In this document: positions 1 to 10,744 of the stretch, in pieces | Numbering within the stretch: the stretch's first letter is position 1 | Layout: each line of letters opens with the position of its first letter | Source of the DNA: Phoronis australis | Taxonomy: Eukaryota; Phoronida; Phoronidae | NCBI GenBank assembly: GCA_002633005.1 | Contig: NMRA01000277.1 | Location: 429,152 to 478,143, forward strand | Length of the DNA: 48,992 nt | Direction: 5' to 3' | Made by a program: the position numbers and the translations under genes | Notes under the pieces: generated by a model | The model's input: only the letters and a program-made list of their open reading frames with translations | What the model was told of the DNA's origin: nothing | Database searches by the model: none

Positions 1-46
1 AACATACATGTACAAGGTCTCAACTTCCATGGTTTGTCTCTTGCAG

Positions 47-130
47 CTTATCAAGTCGAGATTCTTAGTATCGCAATTGAAAGTGGATACAATATCATTA
101 AAGGTCAAGTTCTGTACGTCTTGAAACAAG
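47..130 (+). CDS. NTR-domain protein, internal exon (start of NTR domain)
   Basis: An 84-base exon between a good acceptor (tctcttgcag) and a donor (caag|gtatgg). It begins with two bases of a split codon, holds 27 codons and leaves one base over. The peptide contains YQVEILSIAIESGY and QVLYVLKQ, which match the first beta strands of NTR (netrin-like, C345C) modules, where a 'y.vevLsv...' strand is followed by 'vYvlkqg'. The other two frames of the exon contain stops. Upstream exons of the gene lie outside the window. NTR modules are extracellular, disulphide-bonded domains at the C-terminus of netrins, complement C3/4/5, sFRPs and procollagen C-proteinase enhancers; I cannot tell which family this is. 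The next exon must supply two bases of the split codon, and candidates that do so exist at 1243, 1258 and 1369. Confidence 0.7.
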
Positions 131-1368
131 GTATGGTAACTCCTATGTTGAACAAATAGATTCGTTAGAGAAACAGCAGGTGTCGTTAACCATATGAAGC
201 TGTGTCTACCGGGCTTCATATAAGTCGAAATGGCTGAGCCTGAGTTCGGGGAATAGCGTGGCTGAAATTCAATACAACTGGGTGTTTGTGTATTTTATGC
301 ACCGAAACGAACCCTTCATAAGAAATACCCAAAGTCACGAATCAGATCTTTCATGGGAGCCCGATTTATTTTTGGTATTTGATAAAGAATGCTTTTAACG
401 TTTTGTCAACCACAAAAAATCGCGTTTCGATAAGCAACGACAATTTAGGTTTCATTTGAGATTTAGCCTTCTTATTCGACTAGCTCGGCCGGGTCACCAG
501 CTTTAAAACTACATGTACCGTTGTACATCGCGACAACTTTTTGTGCAGGATCTCAAAATCGTGTCATATCTCAGCCTGGCTTATCACACGCACAATGTAC
601 GACACTCAGGTCGTTTAGACACCCCAATGTTGGTAGTTCCATAAAATTGCCAATGTGCTGTAATGTGTGTTACTAAAACCCGATGTTAAGTTGGAATGCA
701 GGCACTCACGCGCGCACACACACACACACACACGCACGCACGCACGCACACACGCACGCACGCACACACACATACAGGTGACTAGGTAACTCTGTCCAAT
801 CAGCTGTGATTCGCAGTAGAACCTTGTACTGTCAGGTTTCATCTGGGCTAATTTCGATAGAGGCAAGAATATGTCAAAGGAAACGAGCGTGATCACGAGC
901 TTAATTGCTTGTAGTATCTCGCACGACCATGCATTTTTGCCTAGTCCCGTGTTTACGGTACCCACACCTGGTAACCGTCTGGTAGCTGTGTACTCAGTTA
1001 TTGAACTGCATTTTTATATAAAGATCTGATCAGAAGATTCATTTCAACCTGACAACTATACATGAGCTCTACACATGTAGATTTGGTCGTGTTTATTTTA
1101 GAATTACCTGGTTATTGGATTTAGAGCATAGGGTATGTGGAACCCCACACTTTTTTTTGTTTTATGAACTCAATTGTGGGTGTATGTTGATAGATTTCTT
1201 GCATGTTTTTCTTGGTGAACGTCACCAGCCTTGGTGTTCAAGAATCTGCTGCCCCAGCACCGAGTAACTATTTGAAATTTGTTACCGCTACCGGTCACAT
1301 AAATTTTGGTTTTGCGTTGTTATCAAAAAAATTCCACACTACATGTATATTCTATCCCCAAAACGCAG
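131..1368 (+). other. Intron of the NTR gene
   Basis: No coding exon is visible here beyond the alternative acceptor positions discussed under the next exon. The stretch holds a CA/CG microsatellite at 704-774. A short string around 868-898 (tcaaaggaaacgagcgtgat) resembles one near 29053-29076, perhaps part of a dispersed repeat. Confidence 0.5.
704..774. repeat. (CA/CG)n microsatellite
   Basis: About 70 bases of alternating purine-pyrimidine made of interleaved CA and CGCA units (cacgcacgcacgcacacacg...). The long open frame across it on the minus strand, giving alternating Cys/Val/Arg, is a by-product of the repeat and not a gene. Confidence 0.9.
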
Positions 1369-1579
1369 AAACAGAGTCTCATGATTACTGGGTTACATTT
1401 CATTGGCGCTTACGTTTCCACATAGGTTATCGCGACACTCCCGACGGCTCGTTGGTTACGTTCTGGCAGAGGGGATCGTGCCAGTGCAATAGTTTAAGAC
1501 CGTTGTTCGAAGTGGGAAAGAAGTACTTGGTCGCGGGCCCGGAAGGAATGCACTTTTCGGACATCACAAACGCTCACAG
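1369..1579 (+). CDS. NTR-domain protein, core exon of NTR domain
   Basis: The peptide contains GSCQCNSLRPLFEVGKKYLV, the hallmark CxC...L..GK.YLv.G of NTR/C345C modules, and ends ...HFSDITNAH before a strong donor (cacag|gtaaga) with two bases left over. Three in-frame acceptors give the phase needed after exon 47-130: 1243, 1258 and 1369. I prefer 1369 (ctatccccaaaacgcag) because it puts about 40 residues between the YVLKQ strand and the CxC motif, the usual NTR spacing; the earlier ones add about 43 residues. The exon contributes the two close cysteines of the module, and one more Cys (TGC) comes from the final exon. Confidence 0.65.
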
Positions 1580-2371
1580 GTAAGAAACAGTTGTGAACAA
1601 CAAAGGTCATTGTTGACCAATGGATCGTGAGATTGGAAGTCGTTCGGTTGCAGGAGCCGAATCGCTATTCCCTGCCACCAGATGGAAAGAACGAAGGACA
1701 TCCGGAAGTCTCTACTTAAGCATGCGCGATTGCGCTTTCCATGAAAAGAGCAGCGATAAGTCTCGAAACACTGAAGGGAATCAAACCTGGCACCAGCTAG
1801 TCTATACGTAATTAGCAGTAACAAAGTCGATTCCTAAGTTTCCATGATTTCGAGTTTGTTTTTTTTTTTTTTCTTTTAAAACTTCAGTCCACTCGTAGCG
1901 CAGACTCAAGTATTTAAGCGAACGTAACTGTTAGAGTCACCAGCTTTCATAAAAACAGCAGATGTTATTGCTTTAAAGCTCTGGTCAATGAAAGCTCATA
2001 ACTTCAGGAAATCGTCCCTATCAAACAATGAATTTATAGACGCGATTTCCTGTCGTAAAAACGGCGATGTTTCTATAAGTTTGTGGTGGTACTACATTTG
2101 TGGTAGCACTACATTGTAATACTTACAAGAGAAAGTTGGTTCCACAGGCATTACTTTTCCAAAGACTTCCAGAATTCAAAGGGAGCATCCCCTGGCGTAT
2201 CTAATATGTTACAAGGGCGCCCAACATCAATTTTCTGCTCGACTTAGTTGGTTATTTCTGGAATGATGGAGCCGGGAAACTGGGTCTCCGAAGCTCCCTA
2301 ACATCCACCTGGATAGCCCTAGTTGTTTTCGAAAATACAGATTCATGAAAAATCTTTTTATTTTCCATTAG
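1580..2371 (+). other. Intron of the NTR gene
   Basis: Begins gtaaga and ends tttttattttccattag. Contains a poly-T run at about 1859-1872. Overlapping open frames on both strands at 1564-1824 have no protein-like character. Confidence 0.6.
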
Positions 2372-2621
2372 CATTACCAGCAGTATAACAGACGCAAGCT
2401 ACGTCGTGGAGTGGAATGATAGAGCGAGCGCCACCAACCGGAAGGAACGTCGCCACGCTGCAAAACTGGCTTACGTCAAGAGAACAGGCTGCAGTAGCCA
2501 CTCTTTCACATCAAGGTTTGGTCGTTTTCCCACGCCAAGGGTTGGTCGCTTCCCCTCGCCAAGGATTGGTCGCTTCTACACGTCAAGATATGGGCGCTTC
2601 CCGTCGTCAAGGGTCCCTTAA
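2372..2621 (+). CDS. NTR-domain protein, terminal exon with GRF-repeat tail
   Basis: The acceptor ttttccattag is followed by one base that completes a Ser codon (ag+c) left by the previous exon, so the frames join exactly. The peptide runs ITSSITDASYVVEWNDRAS, then a basic helix-like stretch (NRKERRHAAKLAYVKR) and TGC, which matches the C-terminal strand, 'v..W' and final Cys region of NTR domains. The last third is unusual: four 24-base repeats encode R-x-GRF-x-x-x (RFGRFPTP, RVGRFPSP, RIGRFYTS, RYGRFPSS) before RVP and the TAA stop at 2619-2621. The tail is very basic and rich in Arg, Gly, Phe and Pro. Because the unit is a multiple of three, other frames are open too, so the tail could be a recent expansion over the old stop. 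Heparin or matrix binding would fit a basic NTR tail but is inference. Confidence 0.7.
2511..2618 (+). repeat. 24-bp minisatellite, 4.5 units, in the NTR gene tail
   Basis: Units start at 2511, 2535, 2559, 2583 and 2607 (half unit). The core is yCAAGGnTTGGTCGCTTCCC. Units differ at several positions each, mostly third codon positions plus the variable residue after Arg (Phe, Val, Ile, Tyr). Confidence 0.9.
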
Positions 2622-3357
2622 TTAGTGTTGGCTCTATTAGCCATACTGGCCGGCAATTAACATGAGGGGAAAGCTGTGGAATCTCGTCGCCATTGTTTTC
2701 AAACCTTGACATCTGAGTCACTCTTTGACCAAACGCGTGCGATTATATGGCGGAACATACATGCTGCTGTGTCTTCGTAAACTGATTACTGACGTTTGAG
2801 TGCACTTTAATTGAGCATCAGGGCATTCATAATAACTCGTGAGCAGATTTCCTTCAGTGAGTGCTCTTCAGCCCTCAACAGATTTACCTCCTAGGTCCCA
2901 AGGACCATTAATCCGGCAATGATGTGAACATTCAGATATATACAGGTGAGACTACGAGCGCCGCGAATGATCTGTCTCTTGCTACACTCTCATTTGCCAC
3001 AGAAGTAAATTTTACATCGAACTTAGTTAGCAGAGTTTCTCGTTCGAGAGGTTTTAGAAATACTCTAGAAATTCCCAGCAAGCATGTTGCAAATACCGAT
3101 AGATACCATTTCGTTTCCATTATCTGTTCAATATTTAATTCATGTGCTTTAATTTACATTTAAAAGGAAAACAAGGTATATACAGTGTACATGTATGACA
3201 CTGTTGAATCGATCTATTTTTAATTTAAAAATTTTGTCTCTGCAACTTCACGTTGTGTTATTGGAGAAGTGTGCATGTTCTGGTAACGGTTGTGACGTAA
3301 TTACAAATCTGCTTTCGATGAACAGGTTTGTTTTCTGATTGATATGTTACTATGTTA

Positions 3358-3363
3358 AATAAA
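3358..3363 (+). terminator. Possible poly(A) signal of the NTR gene
   Basis: AATAAA about 740 bases after the stop codon in AT-rich sequence. It is the first canonical hexamer I see downstream; a 3' UTR of that length would be ordinary, but nothing else supports it. Confidence 0.3.
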
Positions 3364-4850
3364 TATTTATACAATTAACTTCGCTGTTGTCACCGTCTGC
3401 AATGGGTTTCAAAATAAACTGCTGGACAGCTTTCGGTAGACCTTTGTATAGGTCTTCCAAACCGTGGTCAATCCATAATTACTGCGCCATTTCGTAGTTG
3501 AGCTGTGGCGGCAATAGAAAATTATTTTGTTGAATTTTAGCCAGAATTATCGCGCTTACTCGCTATTTGTTAATTTCTGAATGAAGTTCTAAAGCAACAG
3601 AGTGCCTGCCGAGATTTTGTCAACATTTAAAAATATGTGCTCAGTTGAAAACAACTGGATATGTAGTCGAAATCTTTTGGGTCGAATTTCAACGACAGTG
3701 TCGTGTTCACTTAATTTTTTTTCGGAGTAACCCAGGTTTCGTGCTCTTGCGTTGCCTTGTGTGAATCAAACTTTGGTCTACCGAACCGGCGCAAACCTGA
3801 GTGCAAACATCGGTTGGGGATCTGACGCTACCTAAGGAATTTTATGTTCATCAATTCCAAAAGAAGACGATATATCTAAATATGTAAATCTTAAACCGAC
3901 TCAGAAATATAGATCACAAACTTTTCAAATCTAGTGCGCACGCCACCTGGGTTCCAACTACCTGTCTGGGTCAAAAATCTTCAGTCTCACATGATGTTGT
4001 CAACAGGTTACGTGCGAAGGCGATATATTGGAAAGGAATATTTTTAGGAGGCACTGAACTGTTCTCACAGGGGTTTGCCTCTCAGAACACACGTCAATAG
4101 ACTCTTCACTCTTTCTTCACTCTGTCAAAAACTGCATGCAATTAAAGAAAAGTTTTGAGTCATTTCACATCACAAGCCCTACAAATGAGCACAGAAACTT
4201 TATTCTCTCTTGTATTTTTAACCCTTTCACTCCCAGTGGAAACCAAGTCAGACTAGAAAAATAAGGGCAAAAAATGCAAAATCGGCACTTTTCACCCACA
4301 ATTCAGCTCTTCCCTGCCGATGCTCGATTAAAGCCAACATAAGATTCCGAAAGCAAATTCCCTACCAATTCCAAAAATGTGGTCCAAAGCACTGTCAACC
4401 AACTAGTTTTTTTTTACAAATCTGACTTGTTTGAGGGCTACCTGAAATCGCGGCCAGTTTCTCAGTTGCTAGGCCTACACAGCTATGCAAAATTGCAACA
4501 GGGGGCCACCATCTTGAAGAAGAGTGCAGCTACAGCCGAGTAAGTGGGCCAGGCCTTTTTCATTCTCAACATGTTAACAAATACAAACAAACCATGTTTG
4601 CTGAGCCTACATACAATGCCTACCTACAAAATGCCCCCAAACTTGGCCTATCTCAAAATTTTAATATTTTGGAAGTGCAGATAGGCCGCGACCGCACCCT
4701 AACAGTTCAGTGCCACCTAATTTAGACTTGTGCTCTGTACCACGCCCTTGACAAAGAGCTCATCGCTCAATACGTGGGGTTATTTTAATATATTTTAGCA
4801 CTTTGCCACCACAGTTGGCAGAATTTACTCAGCGAGTTCACGTGATATCG
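3364..4850. other. Intergenic, no gene seen
   Basis: No convincing exon on either strand. From about 4215 to 4720 the text (aaccctttcactcccag ... gcagataggccgcgacc) has the look of a decayed dispersed element, and it abuts the helicase remnant. It may be the 5' part of that transposon, but I recognise no Rep (HUH) motif in it. Confidence 0.4.
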
Positions 4851-6650
4851 AGCTGTTTTGCTTAAGACTGTTGCTGCTCATGCATGTACGTGGGCCAACT
4901 TCTTTTGAAGACCTTAGAAAAGTTGGAAATGTTACTTCTGCTTCATTCAAAGAAGCCTGCTTCAGTTATGAAACACCTTTTGACGGACCAAACAGAGTGG
5001 GACAATGGTCTAGCAGAAGCCAGTGAATTTCAAATGCCAGCTCAACTTCGAGTGCTCTTCGCAACAATATGTATATATTGCGAGCCATGTGATCCCATGG
5101 CACTTTGGGAGAGGTACAAACTTCTCATGTCAGAAGACTTCGTTACACGCCCAAACGTCAGTAAGCGGCAAGATTCCTGCAACATGCCGTTGCAGCATAT
5201 TACATCCATCTTGCAAAAAAACGGCATGACTGCTTCCCAGCTGGGACTTTCTGAACCGCAAGAAATTTTGAATGTTAATGATGTATTTGACACAGCTACT
5301 GAACTTCAACATGCAACAACACACTGCTGAATATTGAGCATTGTCTGTTGGTGGACAACATTGTCAAACTGGATCTGCACTCTCGGCCGAATCCAGATGA
5401 GAAAACTGCATACTTCCTTGATGGTCCAGGCGGCAGTGGCAAACAATGGTCTACAATACCCTCATTTCGCATTGCAGAAGCCAAGGAATAAATGTTGTCT
5501 CATGTGCTTGGACTGGGATAGCTGCAACACTATTGAAAGGAGGCAGAACAGTACACAACCTATTCAAGTTGCATGTGCCTATCCTTGATACCAGTTCTTG
5601 CAATGTGTCATCCACGTAGCCTACGTCCCAACATGCAGAGTACCTAAGGTCTGCGCAGCTGTTAATAATAGATGAAGCGTCAACGGTGCCAGACGAGGCT
5701 GCGAGCCATTGACAAAATGATAGCGCACGACATCACTGCCGACAACGCCATCTTTGGTGGTAAAGTAATTTTGTTGGGTGGTGACTTTCGGCAAGTTCTG
5801 CCAGTTGTACCCCGTTCTTCAAGAACTGTGATTATGGAAAACTGCCTGAAAAGCAGCCAATTGTGGAAGCATTTCAAGTTCATGCACTTAACGAAGAACA
5901 TGCGTGCAGAAAAAGATCAGCAAGAGTATGCAACATGGCTTTTGAAGTTGAGCAATAGCGACCTTTGCACATCATGCCCTGAAATATATGCCACTTGACA
6001 GAGTTGACCTTCCCGATCAATGCTAAGTTGTCGGACATGGTGAAGAAGTCTTTAGAAATCTTGGAGATCCAGAGAGCATCATTTTAGCCTCCACAAATGA
6101 TACCACTTTTCAGATAAACAATTAAGTACTGGCAGAGTCACCTAGCTGGAGAGTCAACTGTTTACCTGAGCTCAGAGAGAGCCATCTGCGATGATGAGGA
6201 AGAGGCACACAATTATCCAGCGGAATTTTTAAATTCATTCACTCCTTCTGGCATGCCCCCTCATAGTTTTACAGCTCAAACCTGGTGCTATCATCATGCT
6301 ACTGAGAAATATTAACATTCGGGAAGGTCTCTGCAATGGAACTCGCCTATCTGTATGCCGACTCCACAATAGCACCATAGACGCCAAAGTAATTACTGGA
6401 GCTGGACTGGCCAACGAGTTCTAATACCAAGAATAAAACTGGCACCATCAGACAGTACGTGCTTTGCCCTTCATCCGAAGAACGCATCCAGTTTCGTGTC
6501 CGGTCTCGCATACTCCATCACCATCAATAAGGCTCAAGGTCAAACATTGAATTTAGGCATCTTTTTCCAGCCCCAGTATTTGCTCACTATGGTCACGTGG
6601 CATTCTCTAGAGCAAAGTCCCTAAAGAATGTCACTGTACATATTTGTTGA
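4851..6650 (+). pseudogene. Decayed Helitron/PIF1-like helicase
   Basis: Pieces of an SF1B helicase appear in order but in changing frames. First comes HVRGPTSFEDLRKVGN (about 4876-4930), the segment before the helicase domain in Helitron proteins. A second frame has EWDNGLAEA and CDPMALWERYKLLMSEDF (about 4996-5136). A Walker A stretch, FLDGPGGSGK, lies near 5415-5445, followed by TGIAATLLKGGRT (about 5515-5550) and a Walker B-like LLIIDEAS (about 5660-5685). Next are GGKVILLGGDFRQVLPVVPR (5755-5815) and LTKNMRA. The C-terminal motif SITINKAQGQTLN lies near 6515-6555, and HVAFSRAKSLKNVTV near 6596-6640. At least five frameshifts or stops separate these blocks, so no functional enzyme can be made. 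The replication-initiator (HUH) half is not visible, so it is either 5'-truncated or decayed beyond recognition. Cellular PIF1 is less likely because the LLLHVRG..SFEDLR block is typical of Helitrons. Confidence 0.85.
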
Positions 6651-6652
6651 CC

Positions 6653-8414
6653 ATGTGGGGCAAGGAAAGGTGAACGGCAAAATTGTAACCAAAACATTGT
6701 GTACACAGAAGTTTTATAATCTTTACAATTTTTTCACAAAATCTGTCCTTAGTACTATAATGTCACAGTGGTGTGTGATATGGTCTCCATAGTCTCATGT
6801 TCTTCATTGGTGAGAATTGCTTGCAGGTCTTGGCCTAATTAACAGTCTTTGGTTTGCACTTTTATGATCACGACTGTTTTAACGTTTTCCAGATGTTCCA
6901 CCGTTAATGAGTGTTTTTATTACTGCGCATGCTCATATGTCGCGTGAGAGTTAGTTGCCGAATTATAGAGTCGATATCGTTAAAGTAAAAGAAGGGCGTC
7001 AGTTGTTATTATTTTGTTATCGTGTTTCATCGTAAATCGTTTTTAAAAATAAGAATTTAGTTGAGCATCATCGGCACAATTAGACTTGTGTAATACCCTG
7101 AATTTTTTGTGTACAAATGCTTCTTAAAACAGATTTTGTATTTGTATTTGTATAAGCTCTCTATATTTTGGTAATGATTACAAAATGGTTTTTTATTAGG
7201 TCAGTCTTGACCCAGTCATCCTTAGTTTGTACAATTATTATAGACTTTTGTAAATACTCTGAAACTGTTTTGTGTGCAGAACAGTATTTTAATACTTACT
7301 TAAGTTTTCAATTCAAGAATATCTGATTATCGTACATTATATTATGACAGGGTCAAAAGTTTTGGAAAAAAGTACTTGTACTGCCTTGGGAAAGCATCCC
7401 GCAGCCGCACACCCTGTCTAAATCTGAAAGAAATTCTGAATCCTTGAAATAAAACGGTCTCTTCAAGAAATTTTCCTTTTTTCTTGCGACGAACACTAAT
7501 GTTCACTTGGAGGTAGCTGTTTCCCGCCGGCATTTTTCACATACACTAGCTTTTACCCGTGCTTTGGCTGTATATAGTTGGTTTTAAAAGCATCCCGTTA
7601 CCTTCACCAATCAGCCATACGGGTCTTGACTCCGTGTGCAGACAACACTGTTGCGCTCCATAAATGACAACTTCTACGCAGAATACAGGGATACCTTTTA
7701 CGCTTCGTAGGGCAGAAAAGATGCCCACAAAAATTGTCTTTTCTCTAATAAATGAGCTTACTTAGAATCAGCAAGAATTAGTCATCGCGGAAATTCCACA
7801 CCATGAGTCAACACAGAACTAATGAACTGAAAATATTACGTTATACAGGTAACTATAATTTTCCGTATTTAAAACATTTTAAGACTTTTACTTCCGACAA
7901 ATTTTCGGTAATTTGGTTTACTTATAATAACTGACAATTAGCTGTGTCACATTGGTTGTGTCTAGTTCTACTGCGCGTGAAACCGTTGGTTTTTATGAAC
8001 CCAGTCTGTAGAAACTTTTGCAAACAGCGCCATCTTTTGCCTAATTCACAAACTGGCTATAACAATGTACTGTAGCTTCTTACCAGCACTTGAATGTCTA
8101 CACGTTTCCCTTTTACTAGCGCTTTACTGACGGTCTTTGATTTTTTGTGATTCAGTTCACCACGGGAGCAGTTTAGCATGTTAAATTTTACAAAATTGAA
8201 TGCTATCTGGACTAATCGGTTTGCACCGGCAACAGTTGCACCCGACCAACGTATACTCCCAAGGCACTTTGAGTAGGCCACATCGATCACTAGCCCAAAA
8301 GCCAGGTAAACATATTTGAAGAACTGCCATAATTGCCTCTAATATTGTAATTTTATTTGACTAGGTCCAAATAATCCAAATGCGGTCAAACTGAACAAGC
8401 GATATAGACCCAAT
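6653..8414 (+). repeat. Direct repeat A1 (3' flank of the helicase; contains array module 1)
   Basis: From atgtggggcaagg to gatatagacccaat, this 1762-base stretch matches 9000-10744 with only scattered substitutions and a few short indels (about 97 percent by eye). It starts right after the last helicase motif, so it is probably the 3' noncoding part of that transposon. I see no clear CTRR 3' end. The inner part (7710-8414) is the first member of the module array described below. No ORF in it looks coding. Confidence 0.85.
7710..8035 (+). repeat. Array module 1 (hairpin - CGCGGAAATT - ACAGGTAA - CAGCGCCATCT)
   Basis: Hairpin GGGCA/TGCCC with a 7-base loop at 7710-7726, CGCGGAAATT at 7786-7795, ACAGGTAA at 7845-7852, CAGCGCCATCT at 8025-8035. 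The distance from CGCGG to ACAGG is 59 and from ACAGG to CAGCG 180. Similarity to modules 2-5 continues on the right through TTTTACAAAATTGAAT and GGCAACAGTTGCACC to 8414. Confidence 0.8.
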
Positions 8415-8999
8415 GGGGCTATTCGGAGAATTCTCCTCGCGGTGTCGCTGCTGTACTAGTGGTGATTAAATTGCGCATGCGTGGCTGTCTGCATGTAAAC
8501 AACTGGTAAAAGATGGAATTGTTATCAAAATACGTCGTCGCGCTAAGCCTTATTACTGCTAATTTCCTTGGTGCAAGTCTTCGACAGATGGCCACAAATT
8601 CCCAAAAGACCTAAGGTTACTATATTCGTGTGCAATTGTGGTCAACAGGGTCAACTAACTGACAAAAAGTGTGTGGATGCTGAAGCCCNGGTCCGACGTC
8701 GGTAAACAATCGCTTGCAGGGTGGCGGGACGTTGATAAGTGGTCGGAATTGAATTGGCGCGACGTCGGTAAAGGGTCGTATTTCCGCCGTCGGGCCCAGG
8801 TCGTACCGTCGTCGGTTATTAGTCGGCAGTCGGACCAACGTCGGGTCATCGGCGGCCCGACTGCGACGTTCTTACGACGTTGTTACAACGTTCATCCGAT
8901 GGACAAAATCACGTTGGTCCGACGTCAGACACCAACGTTGGCCCGACGTAACGTGAGTCGTCGGACCGACGTTGGACCACCGACAGCATGCTATCTGGG
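8415..8999. repeat. Spacer between direct repeats, GACGT-rich block
   Basis: Separates A1 from A2. From 8690 to 8990 it is filled with variants of CGACGTCGG and ACGTTGGTCCGACGT, partly as inverted pairs, like a degraded short-unit satellite. It contains the window's only ambiguous base (8689). A 118-codon open frame across it follows from the CG-rich repeats and shows no protein character. Confidence 0.6.
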
Positions 9000-10744
9000 A
9001 TGTGGGGCAAGGAAAGGTGAACGGTAAAACTGCAACCAAAACATTGTGTACAAAGAAGTTTTACAATCTTTACAATTTTTTCACAAAATCTGTCCTTAGT
9101 ACTATAATGTCACAGTGGTGTGTGATATGGTCTCATAGTCTCATGCTCTTCATTGGTGAGAATTTCTTGCAGGTCTTGGCCTAATTAACAGCCTTTGGTT
9201 TGCACTTTTATGATCACGACTGTTTTAACGTTTTGCAGATGTTCCACCGTTAATGAGTGTTTTTACTACTGCGCATGCTCATATGTCGCGTGAGAGTTAG
9301 TTGCCGAATTATAGAGTCGATATCGTTAAAGTAAAAGAAGGGCGTCAGTTGTTATTATTTTGTTATGGCGTGTTTCATCGTAAATCGTTTTTAAAAATAA
9401 GAATTTAGTTGAGCATCATCGGCACAATTAGACTTGTGTAATACCCTGAATTTTTTGTGTACAAATGCTTCTTAAAACAGATTTTGTATTTGTATAAGCT
9501 CTCTATATTTTGGTAATGATTACAAAATGGTTTTTTTATTAGGTCAGTCTTGACCCAGTCATCCGTAGTTTGTACAATTATTCTAGACTTTTTTAAATAC
9601 TCTGAAACTGTTTTGTGTGCAGAACAGTATTTTAATACTTGCTTAAGTTTTCAATTCAAGAATATCTGATTATCGTACATTATATTATGACAGGGTCAAA
9701 AGTTTTGGAAAAAAGTACTTGTACTGCCTTGGGAAAGCATCCCGCAGCCGCACACCCTGTCTAAATTTGAAAGCAATTCTGAATCCTTGAAATAAAACGG
9801 TCTCTTCAAGAAATTTTCCTTTTTTCTTGAGACGAACACTAATGTTCACTTGGAGGTAGCTGTTTCCCGCCGGCATTTTTCACATACACTAGCTTTTACC
9901 CGTGCTTTGGCTGTATATAGTTGGTTTTAAAAGCATCCCGTTACCTTCACCAATCAGCCATACGGGTCTTGACTCCGTGTGCAGACAACACTAAATGGCA
10001 ACTTCTACGCAGAATACAGGGATACCTTTTACGCTTCGCAGGGCAGAAAAGTTGCCCACAAAAATTTTCTTTTCTCTAATAAATGAGCTTACTTAGAATC
10101 AGCAAGAATTAGTCATCGCGGAAATTCCACACCATCAGTCAACACAGAACTAATGAACTGAAAATATTACGTTATACAGGTAACTATAATTTTCCGTATT
10201 TAAAACATTTTAAGACTTTTACTTCCAACAAATTTTCGGTAATTTGGTTTGCTTATAATAAGTGACATCTAGCTGTGGCACATTGGTTGTGTCTAGTTCT
10301 ACTGCGCGTGAAACCTTTGGTTTTTATGAACCCAGTCTGTAGAAACTTTTGCAAACAGCGCCATCTTTTGCCTAATTCACAAACTGGCTATAACAATGTA
10401 CTGTAGCTTCTTACCAGCACTTGAATGTCTACGTTTCCCTTTTACTAGCGCTTTACTGACGGTCTTTGATTTTTTGTGATTCAGTTCACCACGGGAGCAG
10501 TTTAGCATGTTAAATTTTACAAAATTGAATGCTATCTGGACTAATCGGTTTGCACCGGCAACAGTTGCACCCGACCCAACGTATACTCCCAAGGCACTTT
10601 GAGTAGGCCACATCGATCACTAGCCCAAAAACCAGGTAAACACACTTGAAGAACTGCCCTAATTGCCTCTAATATTGTAATTTTATTTGACTAGGTCCAA
10701 ATAATCCAAATGCGGTCAAACTGAACAAGCGATATAGACCCAAT
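9000..10744 (+). repeat. Direct repeat A2, near-identical copy of 6653-8414
   Basis: Same start (atgtggggcaagg) and same end (gatatagacccaat) as A1. It differs by a roughly 13-base deletion near 9989 and scattered point changes, so the duplication is recent compared with the rest of the array. It has no helicase upstream. Either the 3' noncoding part moved on its own (a nonautonomous derivative) or the locus was duplicated locally with loss of the helicase. Confidence 0.85.
10041..10366 (+). repeat. Array module 2
   Basis: Hairpin GGGCA/TGCCC 10041-10057, CGCGGAAATT 10117-10126, ACAGGTAA 10176-10183, CAGCGCCATCT 10356-10366. Spacings 59 and 180. It lies within direct repeat A2, so it is not independent of module 1. 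Confidence 0.8.

Noticed and set aside
615-965. 116-codon minus-strand open frame with a Cys/Val/Arg run
   Set aside because: The run is the translation of the CA/CG microsatellite; nothing else suggests coding.
2511-2618. GRF repeats as a neuropeptide (RFamide) precursor
   Set aside because: No Gly-Lys/Arg-Arg processing sites, GRF is never followed by an amidation signal, and the upstream sequence is an NTR domain rather than a prepropeptide.
7786-7795. CGCGGAAATT as a hammerhead ribozyme core or an NF-kB site
   Set aside because: No CTGANGA partner element is nearby, and the kB-like extension (CC after AAATT) occurs only in modules 1 and 2.
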